From contig CAZOKJ010000043.1 in the NCBI GenBank assembly GCA_964580465.1, forward strand, positions 1-19,737: a stretch of DNA of 19,737 nucleotides, read 5' to 3'. Both the position numbers and the translations under genes were made by a program. The DNA comes from Taishania sp964580465. GTDB taxonomy: Bacteria > Bacteroidota > Bacteroidia > Flavobacteriales_D > Crocinitomicaceae. The notes under the pieces are model-generated. The model did no database searches and was not told the DNA's origin. It was given only the letters and a program-made list of their open reading frames with translations. This document shows, in pieces, positions 7,271 to 14,347 of this stretch; positions within the stretch are counted from its first letter, which is position 1; every line of letters starts with the position of its first letter.

Positions 7271-7599
7271 TGAGTTGGTTGCTTTTAGTCTTAGGAGGTT
7301 TATTTGAAGTTGGTTTTACTTTTTGTTTAGGTAAAGCAAAAGAATCCTTTGGAAATGAATCCATTATTTGGTACATTGGATTTACAATTTCGCTTATCCT
7401 TAGCATGGGACTTTTAATGAAAGCTACACAAAATTTACCATTAGGAACGGCCTATGCTGTCTGGACAGGCATTGGAGCTGTTGGTACAGTATTAGTTGGA
7501 ATTCTCGTTTTTAAAGAACCTGCAACATTTTGGCGCTTGTTCTTTATTTTCACGCTTATTTCCTCAATTATTGGATTGAAAGTTGTTTCTTCTCACTAA
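7270..7599 (+). CDS. SMR family exporter, Gdx/SugE-like
   Basis: A 109-residue small multidrug resistance protein with four membrane helices, acting as a dual-topology dimer in the inner membrane and exchanging protons for a cationic substrate. E13 in GGLFEVGF is the essential membrane-embedded Glu. The block LPLGTAYAVWTGIGAVGT at the second/third helix is typical of the Gdx (guanidinium exporter, formerly SugE) subtype and unlike the EmrE/Qac form AYAIWSGLG. One departure: characterised Gdx proteins have Trp three residues after the essential Glu, and here that position is F16. The gene shares one base with the Crp regulator stop codon (TAATG). There is no space upstream for a guanidine riboswitch. 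Its stop overlaps the stop of the convergent MATE gene. Confidence 0.88.
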   Translation: MSWLLLVLGGLFEVGFTFCLGKAKESFGNESIIWYIGFTISLILSMGLLMKATQNLPLGTAYAVWTGIGAVGTVLVGILVFKEPATFWRLFFIFTLISSIIGLKVVSSH

Positions 7600-8930
7600 T
7601 TTTTGTACAAATCCTTCTTCCAATCTACCAACTTCAAGTAACCTAATGACAAAGCTCCAATTGTCAAGAAATAGACATACTCCACTGTCCAAGTGTAAAC
7701 TAAATCCCATTTAAACACTTTAATGAACAAATACCCCGAAGTTATATAAATTAGAACACTAAACGTTTCAATAGCAAAAGTAATGTGTGTCTTCCCTAGC
7801 CCATTAATCGTTTGAAAATAAACACTTATAAACGCAAAAATAAACATAGATAAACTAACATAATGCAATAAATCGACGCTTTTAGCTAAGTACCTTTCAT
7901 CTGGATTAATCCACGAAATAATAGTCTCTGGATATAAAAAACTTCCATGAAACAACAAAAGCATAAACAAAAGAGATAACAACTGAATTCTACGTTGTAA
8001 AAATGGAATCAAGCGTGTTTTTTTGGCACCAACCGCTTGTGAAATATAGGTTTTTGTTGCAGCTGCAAATCCCCACACTGGTACGAAAGCTAAAAAGTAA
8101 ATAGTACGAATATTTTGTGAAACAGTTAATTCAAACTTACCCATTTGCTCAATAAAAATGAAAAATATCGCCCAAGTTGACAAAGCAACAGTTCCTTGAA
8201 GAACAATTGGGAAAGAAATTTTAACGATATCCAACAGGGTGTCTTTAGCTAATTTAAAACCTTTAAAAAGTTGATGTTTCACATGTTCCTTTGATAAAAA
8301 CAAAAAAGCAAGTAAAAATACAGCGTCTAATCCATCTGCTAAAGTTGAAGCCAATGAAGCTCCTTTGAGTCCCATTTCAGGCATTCCTAAGTTCCCAAAA
8401 ATCAATCCATAATCCAAAATGATATTTCCGACGGCCGTAATGATTGCACCAACTAAAGGAACCCACGATTTACCAAAGGCAAAATAATATGCTTGAATAG
8501 GCAAAGAAATCATGGTAAACATCAATCCAAAACTTCGAATGGACAAAAAATCAATCTGTTTCCAAGCAATGTCCTCATGTTTTACATAACTTAAAATAAT
8601 TTCTGGTAATAGAGTTTGAGAAAACAAGACCACGCCCCCCACAATAACAGCCAATGTTAAAAATGAAGAAAGTAAAATCTGTCCAATTAATCCATAGCGA
8701 TTTTCACCAATTTTTCGAGAAATTAATATCTGAGAACCATCACTAATTCCCACAACAAACATGTGCATAGTAATGTAGATCAATCCAGCGTTTCCAACGG
8801 CTGCGAAATCATCTGTTGAATAACGACTTAGAAAAGCAGAATCCGTTAACAAAACAATAGATTGAACAAAAGAAGCTCCCATCATTGGAAGTGCGACAGC
8901 TAAAATTGTTTTATAACTATGCGAAAGCAT
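7596..8930 (-). CDS. MATE family multidrug efflux transporter
   Basis: A 444-residue polytopic inner-membrane protein of the MATE family (NorM/DinF-like), which exports organic cations or drugs in exchange for H+ or Na+. About 12 hydrophobic segments can be counted, arranged as two similar halves. Family signs are LPMMGASFVQSIVLLTDSAF in the first helices, GISDGSQILISRKIGE, GNIILDYGLIFGNLGMPEMG with GLKGASLAS at the end of the first half, and FVPVWGFAAATKTYISQAVG at the start of the second. Length is usual for the family. The substrate cannot be read from sequence. The stop codon overlaps that of the SMR gene on the other strand by 4 nt, leaving no room for a separate terminator. A -7 box lies upstream at 8959-8966. 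Confidence 0.92.
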   Translation of the reverse strand: MLSHSYKTILAVALPMMGASFVQSIVLLTDSAFLSRYSTDDFAAVGNAGLIYITMHMFVVGISDGSQILISRKIGENRYGLIGQILLSSFLTLAVIVGGVVLFSQTLLPEIILSYVKHEDIAWKQIDFLSIRSFGLMFTMISLPIQAYYFAFGKSWVPLVGAIITAVGNIILDYGLIFGNLGMPEMGLKGASLASTLADGLDAVFLLAFLFLSKEHVKHQLFKGFKLAKDTLLDIVKISFPIVLQGTVALSTWAIFFIFIEQMGKFELTVSQNIRTIYFLAFVPVWGFAAATKTYISQAVGAKKTRLIPFLQRRIQLLSLLFMLLLFHGSFLYPETIISWINPDERYLAKSVDLLHYVSLSMFIFAFISVYFQTINGLGKTHITFAIETFSVLIYITSGYLFIKVFKWDLVYTWTVEYVYFLTIGALSLGYLKLVDWKKDLYKN

Positions 8931-8958
8931 TCAGACAGATTATTTAATTCAAAAAGTG

Positions 8959-8966
8959 CAAAAATA
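8959..8966 (-). promoter_or_regulatory. -7 box upstream of the MATE gene
   Basis: Read on the minus strand, 8966-8959 is TATTTTTG, a match to TAnnTTTG, 28 nt before the MATE start codon. The -33 region has only TGTG (8990-8987) at 20 nt, so the match is partial. Confidence 0.45.
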
Positions 8967-9000
8967 CTGATAAAATAATGAACCTTCACAATAAAAATCA

Positions 9001-9031
9001 TTTGTTTTAACAACAGAATCTATTAATTTTG
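9001..9031 (+). promoter_or_regulatory. Consensus Bacteroidota promoter of the deacetylase gene
   Basis: TTTG at 9001-9004, then exactly 19 nt, then TAATTTTG at 9024-9031 (TAnnTTTG). The predicted start is near 9038, which leaves only about 8 nt before the GTG at 9046, so the mRNA would be nearly leaderless. This is one of the two best promoter matches in the window. Confidence 0.7.
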
Positions 9032-9045
9032 TAAAAAAACAAAAA

Positions 9046-9954
9046 GTGGAAATTCCTTTCATCGCTTGGCATCCAATATTTAAACTTCCTTTGCCTGAGG
9101 GGCATCGTTTCCCAATGGAAAAATACGAGCTAATTTACGAACAATTGTTGCACGAAGGCATTGTTCAATCAGATGACATTTTCACTCCTTCCATTGCAAA
9201 TAAAGAAGAGCTAATCAGCGTTCACGATCCTACTTATGTCAATAAACTATACAATTTAGAACTTGAAAAACAAGAAATTAGACGAATAGGACTACCTTTA
9301 AGTGAGCAATTAATAGAACGAGAACTTAGAATTGCTCAAGGTACAATCGACGCATCGAAAGCCGCATTGAAAAGAGGAATAGGTTTTAACATTGCTGGAG
9401 GAACACACCACGCAGGACATAGTTGGGGCGAAGGTTTTTGTTTATTAAACGATCAAGCTGTAGCTGCAAATCATTTGCTCCAAAACGAGTTAGCATCAAA
9501 GATTTTGATTCTTGATTTAGATGTTCACCAGGGCAATGGCACAGCTAACATTTTTCAAAACCATGAAAAAATCACCACCTTTTCCATGCATGGGCAAAAC
9601 AATTTCCCCTTCAAAAAAGAACAATCAACCATTGATATAGGTTTAGAAGATGGAATAAATGGTGAAGATTACTTAGAAATATTATCAAAAGAGTTGAAAA
9701 AATTAACCTCACATTCTTTTGATTTCCTCTTCTACCAAGCAGGAGTTGATGTTTTAGAAAGCGACAAATTAGGCAAATTAAAACTCACAAAAGAAGAATG
9801 CAAGCAGCGAGATCAATTAGTATTTCAATTCGCCAAAAACAATCAACTTCCCATACAAATCAGCATGGGAGGAGGTTATTCACCACAGATTAAAGACATA
9901 GTGGATGCTCATATTAACACCTACAAAGTTGGTATTGCGGAAATGTTAAAATAA
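9046..9954 (+). CDS. Histone deacetylase family (HDAC-like/AcuC-like) hydrolase
   Basis: A 302-residue zinc hydrolase of the arginase/deacetylase superfamily. Bacterial members remove acetyl groups from lysines, polyamines or small metabolites; the substrate here is unknown. Motifs in order: AWHPIFKLPLPEGHRFPMEK at the N-terminus, GGTHHAGHSWGEGFCLLND with active-site H121-H122, ILDLDVHQGNG with zinc ligands D159 and H161, YQAGVDVLESDKLG with the third ligand D235, and SMGGGYSP with transition-state Tyr278. All key residues are present, so it should be active. The start is a GTG; this gives the expected N-terminus just before the conserved HPxxxxPLPEGHRF block, and no nearby ATG would. It has its own promoter and lies 105 nt before the mevalonate operon, with no evident metabolic link to it. 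Confidence 0.9.
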   Translation: MEIPFIAWHPIFKLPLPEGHRFPMEKYELIYEQLLHEGIVQSDDIFTPSIANKEELISVHDPTYVNKLYNLELEKQEIRRIGLPLSEQLIERELRIAQGTIDASKAALKRGIGFNIAGGTHHAGHSWGEGFCLLNDQAVAANHLLQNELASKILILDLDVHQGNGTANIFQNHEKITTFSMHGQNNFPFKKEQSTIDIGLEDGINGEDYLEILSKELKKLTSHSFDFLFYQAGVDVLESDKLGKLKLTKEECKQRDQLVFQFAKNNQLPIQISMGGGYSPQIKDIVDAHINTYKVGIAEMLK

Positions 9955-9960
9955 ATTAGT

Positions 9961-9999
9961 CTTTTAAGCCTAAAAATTCAGTTTAAAAGCTTATTTTTG
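9961..9999 (+). promoter_or_regulatory. -7 box of the mevalonate operon, overlapping a weak hairpin
   Basis: TATTTTTG at 9992-9999 fits the -7 box and would start transcription near 10006. The expected -33 TTTG is absent. Just upstream CTTTTAA (9961-9967) pairs with TTAAAAG (9983-9989) and is followed by CTTATTTTT, a weak terminator-like element for the deacetylase gene. Its T-tract is the same stretch as the -7 box. Confidence 0.42.
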
Positions 10000-10021
10000 C
10001 AACACAACAAAAAACAATTTT

Positions 10022-10039
10022 TTTCGTTTAAATACGAAA
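10022..10039 (+). repeat. Inverted repeat in the leader of the mevalonate operon
   Basis: TTTCGT (10022-10027) and ACGAAA (10034-10039) form a six-pair hairpin with loop TTAAAT, ending 20 nt before the fni start codon. The sequence after the stem, GGAATAAATAATAGTAAG, has no good ribosome binding site at normal distance. It may be an mRNA structure or an operator half-site pair; function is not shown. Confidence 0.3.
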
Positions 10040-10059
10040 GGAATAAATAATAGTAAGAA

Positions 10060-11097
10060 ATGGACAACCAAACGAACAAATCTTCTCATATAGCAACAGA
10101 AACAGAACTTCGAAAAGATAGCCATTTAGAGTTGGCTTTATCATCCGCTAATACTTTTATCGACGAACGTTTTTACTACGAACCAATGCTGGCTGCTCAC
10201 CCCAATACCACAGAAGAATGGCCTGTTAAAATTGGAACAAAAACATTGCGCTTTCCTCTTTGGATATCAAGCATGACTGGTGGAACACAAAAAACCAATG
10301 AAATCAATCTACGATTAGCTAAAGCTGCTGCTAAATTCGGTTTGGGAATGGGTGCTGGTTCCTCTAGAATTGCATTAGAATCTCCTGAAAAAGCCAACGA
10401 TTTCAACTTAAAGCCAATCATTGGAGATGCTATTCCTTACTATTTAAACTTTGGAATTGCACAAATCGAACAAATGTTGGCCCAAGGCACAATCAATGAA
10501 ATAGATAGCATCGTAAAAAAATTGAATGCTGATGGTATTTTCATTCACGTAAATCCGTTTCAAGAATGGATGCAGCCAGAAGGTGACATTATTCAACATG
10601 CTCCTATTGAAACCATTAAACAATTCTTAGCTATTTCTTCTACTCCAGTTATTGTAAAAGAAGTTGGACAAGGATTCGGTTATGAAAGCTTAAAACAATT
10701 ACTTCAACTTCCTTTAATAGCTATTGAATTCGCTGCAAATGGAGGAACAAATTTTTCAAAATTAGAATTGGCACGAAACAAAGCTAAAAGCCAATTTTAC
10801 ACTCCTTTTGTTTTTGTTGGACATTCAGCCAAAGAAATGGTACAGATGTGTAATCAATTAGTTGATGAATTAGGAAATAATCGCAAATGTGAATCAATCA
10901 TCATTAGCGGTGGAATAAAAGATTTTTTAGATGGATATTATCTACTAAAAATGTCAAAAATGAACGCTGTTTATGGTCAAGCTTCTGAATTATTGAAGCA
11001 TGCACAAGTTTCACAAGAATCATTAGAAGAATATTTGCAGTATCAATTAGAAGGATTGCTACTTGCCCGCACATTTTTAACTATTAAAAAAAATTAA
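10060..11097 (+). CDS. fni: Type 2 isopentenyl-diphosphate delta-isomerase
   Basis: A 345-residue FMN-dependent type 2 IPP isomerase, which interconverts IPP and DMAPP with reduced FMN, NAD(P)H and Mg2+ in the cytosol. It is a TIM barrel. Family blocks: RKDSHLELAL near the N-terminus (residues of about 18-27), SMTGGT (FMN-binding), GMGAGSSRIALE, HVNPFQEWMQPEGD with the conserved Gln-Glu that binds substrate and Mg2+, PVIVKEVGQGFG, GGTNF and ISGGIKDFLDGYYLLKMS, the FMN phosphate site. Several positions deviate from the common bacterial form (GSSR for GSQR, AANGGTNF for the usual GAGGTS-type loop), consistent with a divergent flavobacterial branch. It heads the operon; HMG-CoA reductase starts 1 nt after its stop. 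Confidence 0.92.
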   Translation: MDNQTNKSSHIATETELRKDSHLELALSSANTFIDERFYYEPMLAAHPNTTEEWPVKIGTKTLRFPLWISSMTGGTQKTNEINLRLAKAAAKFGLGMGAGSSRIALESPEKANDFNLKPIIGDAIPYYLNFGIAQIEQMLAQGTINEIDSIVKKLNADGIFIHVNPFQEWMQPEGDIIQHAPIETIKQFLAISSTPVIVKEVGQGFGYESLKQLLQLPLIAIEFAANGGTNFSKLELARNKAKSQFYTPFVFVGHSAKEMVQMCNQLVDELGNNRKCESIIISGGIKDFLDGYYLLKMSKMNAVYGQASELLKHAQVSQESLEEYLQYQLEGLLLARTFLTIKKN

Positions 11098-11098
11098 A

Positions 11099-12421
11099 AT
11101 GATAAAAAATCAAGAAATTATTCATGGTTTTTCTAAAAAAAATCCGAGTGAAAAGTTAGCCATCATCAAAACATTTCATTCAGATAGTGAAGATGCTTTA
11201 GCAACTTATCAAAGTTTTTTACACCCTGATTCTGAAACTCAAAAATTATTGGAAGAGTTCAGTGAAAACACTGTTACAAACTTCCCCTTACCTCATTGTG
11301 TATGCCCTAATGTGTTGATTAATGGTCGTTCATACATGGTGCCAATGGTAATTGAAGAAAGTTCTGTTGTGGCTGCTGCTGCAAATAGTTCAAAATTCTG
11401 GTTTACTCGTGGAGGTTTTAAAACTGAAATCATTGGAACCGAAAAAATTGGTCAAGTTCATTTCATTTGGAATGAAGACAAACAACTATTAATCAACAAC
11501 TTTGAAACAATCAAAAACCGATTAATAGCTGATACAAATGACATTACCGAAAACATGAGAAAAAGAGGTGGTGGCATTACTTCGATCGAATTAAAAGATT
11601 TATCAGATAAAGAACCTGGATTAATGCAATTGTTTTGCACGTTTGAAACGATTGATTCCATGGGGGCAAACTTTATTAATTCATGTTTAGAGCAATTTGC
11701 TAAAACATTCAAAAATTGGTACGCTGAAAAAGACAATTTAAAAGAAGGTGGATTAGAAATTATCATGTGTATCTTATCCAATTTAACTCCAAATTGTCGT
11801 GTAAAATGTTATGTTGAAACAACTTACGACCAATTAGACAACATTGTACCAGGCATGGATGGAAAAGAATTTGCACGCAGATTCCGCTTGGGAATTCGCG
11901 TTGCTGAAGTTGATCCATACAGAGCAACAACACACAATAAAGGAATATACAATGGAGTTGACGCTGTTATTTTAGCCACAGGAAATGATTTCCGTGCAGT
12001 AGAAGCTTGCGGACATGCTTATGCAAGTGTAAATGGCGCATATACTTCCCTATCACGTGTGGAATTAACAGAAACACATTTCAAATTTATTTTAGAAATT
12101 CCTTTCGCTCTTGGTGTTGTTGGCGGGTTAACAACTTTGCATCCCTTAGTAAAATTAAATTTAGACTTATTAGGAAATCCTACCGCAACAGAATTGATGA
12201 GTATTGCAGCTACAGCAGGATTGGCTAACAACTTTTCAGCTGTAAAATCATTGGTTACAACAGGAATTCAGAAAGGTCACATGAAAATGCACTTACTTAA
12301 TATTTTGAAACAATTGAGTGTTCCTGAACAATATAAAGATCAAATAGTTGAACATTTCAAAGACAATGTTGTTTCAGTTTCTGCGGTAAGAAATTATGCT
12401 GAAAAGCACGGATTCATATAA
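11099..12421 (+). CDS. mvaA: Hydroxymethylglutaryl-CoA reductase, class II type
   Basis: A 440-residue soluble HMG-CoA reductase; it has no membrane domain and fits the length of bacterial class II enzymes. It reduces HMG-CoA to mevalonate with two NAD(P)H, the committed step of the pathway. Catalytic elements are all visible: E86-E87 in MVIEESSVVAAAA, K281 in NKGIYNGVDAV, D297 in ATGNDFRAVEA and H394 in KGHMKMHLLN near the C-terminus. The cofactor block reads DSMGANFINS, close to DAMGAN of the Pseudomonas mevalonii enzyme, which has an Asp and uses NADH; cofactor choice here remains to be tested. Degradative enzymes share this class, but the operon of mevalonate-to-IPP genes shows that it works in the biosynthetic direction. 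It starts 1 nt after fni and ends 13 nt before the next kinase. Confidence 0.95.
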   Translation: MIKNQEIIHGFSKKNPSEKLAIIKTFHSDSEDALATYQSFLHPDSETQKLLEEFSENTVTNFPLPHCVCPNVLINGRSYMVPMVIEESSVVAAAANSSKFWFTRGGFKTEIIGTEKIGQVHFIWNEDKQLLINNFETIKNRLIADTNDITENMRKRGGGITSIELKDLSDKEPGLMQLFCTFETIDSMGANFINSCLEQFAKTFKNWYAEKDNLKEGGLEIIMCILSNLTPNCRVKCYVETTYDQLDNIVPGMDGKEFARRFRLGIRVAEVDPYRATTHNKGIYNGVDAVILATGNDFRAVEACGHAYASVNGAYTSLSRVELTETHFKFILEIPFALGVVGGLTTLHPLVKLNLDLLGNPTATELMSIAATAGLANNFSAVKSLVTTGIQKGHMKMHLLNILKQLSVPEQYKDQIVEHFKDNVVSVSAVRNYAEKHGFI

Positions 12422-12434
12422 TTTTTTTTCAAAA

Positions 12435-13334
12435 ATGAATGAATTAGCGTACAGTGCTTCTGGTAAATTATTGCTTTTTGGAGAATACTTGGTTCTTCGA
12501 GGTGCTAATTGTTTTGCTATTCCGTTGTCTTTTAAACAAGACTTACGCATTGCTCCCATTACAGATAACAAGCTAATTTGGGAAGCATTTGATGGTGGGA
12601 AAATCTGGTTGCGCATTGAGTTTGATAGTGAGTTAAACATTCTTTCAACCAATGATGAAAATAAAGCTGTTCCTATTCAAAAATTATTGCAACTCATTCG
12701 CATCAAGCGTCGTTATTTAAAATTAACCGGGTTGCACGTACAGTTTACCATTAATTTTTCAAGACAATTTGGTTTTGGCACAAGCTCAACACTCATCTCT
12801 TTAATGAGTCAATGGACCTACTTAGATCCTTATTATTTATTGCTTCAAAGCTTTGGAGGATCGGGATTTGATGTTGCAGCAGCAACTGCTGATGGACCAT
12901 TTACGTATTCTATTGAAAAACGATTCATCTCTAAACACACAATTGCACCACAAATTCGTGCTAATTTACTGTTTGTTTACATCGGGCAAAAACAAAAAAG
13001 TGCTACGGAAGTAAACTCATTCAAAAATAAGGAAGTAACTCCCAAACAGTTAGAACAAATGAATTACATTGTTCAACAAGCAACGACATGTTTGTCAATT
13101 GAGAAGTGGGAAATGTTAATGGATGAAAGTGAAACATTGCTTTCTTCTATTTTACATCAATCTAAAGTAAAAGATAAGTTATTTGACGATTACCCATTCT
13201 CAATCAAATCATTAGGAGCTTGGGGAGGAGATTTTATCATGGCTACCTGTCGTGATATTGATGAAGCGAAATCTTACTTTGAAAACAAAGGACTGTACAT
13301 TTATTATACATACGACGAAATAATTAAGCGATGA
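12435..13334 (+). CDS. GYDIA-family GHMP kinase, phosphomevalonate kinase candidate
   Basis: A 300-codon (299-residue) GHMP-superfamily kinase. Motif 1 is YSASGKLLLFGEYLVLRGA (residues of about 6-24), motif 2 the short ATP loop GFGTSS at 113-118, and motif 3 GAWGGDF at 261-267. GFDVA at 144-148 stands for the GYDIA motif that names this Bacteroidota family, with D146 the probable catalytic base. I chose the ATG at 12435 because it directly precedes motif 1; an in-frame ATG at 12396 would lie inside the HMG-CoA reductase gene. It lacks the look of classical PMK families. The operon already has a mevalonate-kinase-like protein with the HG-x-x-SGID signature, so this one probably makes diphosphomevalonate from mevalonate 5-phosphate. 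As I recall, work on Flavobacterium johnsoniae found a normal mevalonate route using kinases distant from known ones, which supports this. Confidence 0.82.
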   Translation: MNELAYSASGKLLLFGEYLVLRGANCFAIPLSFKQDLRIAPITDNKLIWEAFDGGKIWLRIEFDSELNILSTNDENKAVPIQKLLQLIRIKRRYLKLTGLHVQFTINFSRQFGFGTSSTLISLMSQWTYLDPYYLLLQSFGGSGFDVAAATADGPFTYSIEKRFISKHTIAPQIRANLLFVYIGQKQKSATEVNSFKNKEVTPKQLEQMNYIVQQATTCLSIEKWEMLMDESETLLSSILHQSKVKDKLFDDYPFSIKSLGAWGGDFIMATCRDIDEAKSYFENKGLYIYYTYDEIIKR

Positions 13335-14347
13335 CAAAAAAAATCATAGCAAACTATCCATCCAACATTGCTTTGGTCAAATATTGGGGAAAATATGGCA
13401 ATCAATTACCATGTAATCCATCGTTAAGCATGACTTTAAGCCAAGCTAACACAAAAGTTGAGTTAACACTCAGTGAAAAAACAACCAAACAAGTAGAATT
13501 TGATTACTTTTTTGAAGGACAAAGCAAAGATAGTTTTAAAAGTCGCATTCTTAACTACGCACAGCAACAAAAAGAATACGAACAATTGTTGGCTAATTTT
13601 GCTTTACGCATTGACTCATCAAACACTTTCCCTCACTCAACAGGAATCGCTTCTTCAGCGAGTGCTTTTGCCGCTATTTCAGCTGCATTATTGAAAGCAA
13701 GTAGCACTTTATCAGGAGAAGATTTTTTACAATCAGCCAGCAATTTAGCACGTTTAGGTAGTGGTAGTGCCTGTCGTTCTTTTTATGGACCGTATGCAAC
13801 TTGGGGTGAAATTGAAGGATTGCCACAAACAAGTAACGAATATGCAACACCCGTTACGGATATACACCCCGATTTTTTACAAATGAAAGATGCTATTTTG
13901 ATTGTAGAAGACGAACCCAAAAAGGTTTCAAGCAGTGTTGGTCATTCTTTAATGAACAATCATCCCTTTGCTGAATCTCGTTTTTTACAAGCCAAGCAAC
14001 ATGTAAAAGACATGTTATCAACATTAAAAAGTGGAGATTTTAATCAATTTATTTCCATCACTGAAAGAGAAGCCTTATCTTTGCATTCAATGATGATGAC
14101 ATCCAACGAATATTATATGTTAATGAAACCTGGTACAGTAGCAATTATTGAACAAATCTTTCAATTTAGAAAAGATACTGGGCTTCCTGTGTGTTTTACG
14201 TTGGATGCTGGACCAAACATCCACTTGCTTTACCCTGAGTCTATTGAAAAACAGATTAATGAATTTATAGCAAACACTGTAAAATCTTCTTATAAATCCG
14301 TTTTATTTGATCACTCAGGAATTGGTGGAACAATTCAACAACTATGA
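13331..14347 (+). CDS. mvaD: Diphosphomevalonate decarboxylase
   Basis: A 338-residue GHMP-fold decarboxylase that converts mevalonate 5-diphosphate to IPP with ATP use, releasing CO2. Motifs match the classical enzyme: NYPSNIALVKYWGKYGNQLP with the two conserved lysines, NPSLSMTL, STGIASSASAFAAISAAL as the ATP loop, GSGSACRSFYGPYATW with R149, SSVGH, and LDAGPNIHLLYPE with catalytic Asp D292. FDHSGIGGT ends the protein. Retention of the Asp and of the GSGSACRS arginine favours true decarboxylation over the mevalonate 3-kinases that have lost the Asp. Relatives acting on mevalonate 5-phosphate or 3,5-bisphosphate exist, so the substrate is inferred. The start overlaps the kinase stop (ATGA) and its own stop overlaps the next start in the same way, so the three are translationally coupled. 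Confidence 0.92.
   Translation: MTKKIIANYPSNIALVKYWGKYGNQLPCNPSLSMTLSQANTKVELTLSEKTTKQVEFDYFFEGQSKDSFKSRILNYAQQQKEYEQLLANFALRIDSSNTFPHSTGIASSASAFAAISAALLKASSTLSGEDFLQSASNLARLGSGSACRSFYGPYATWGEIEGLPQTSNEYATPVTDIHPDFLQMKDAILIVEDEPKKVSSSVGHSLMNNHPFAESRFLQAKQHVKDMLSTLKSGDFNQFISITEREALSLHSMMMTSNEYYMLMKPGTVAIIEQIFQFRKDTGLPVCFTLDAGPNIHLLYPESIEKQINEFIANTVKSSYKSVLFDHSGIGGTIQQL

Noticed and set aside
12396..12434. In-frame ATG extending the GYDIA kinase by 13 residues
   Set aside because: It lies inside the HMG-CoA reductase gene, and GHMP motif 1 begins right after the ATG at 12435.
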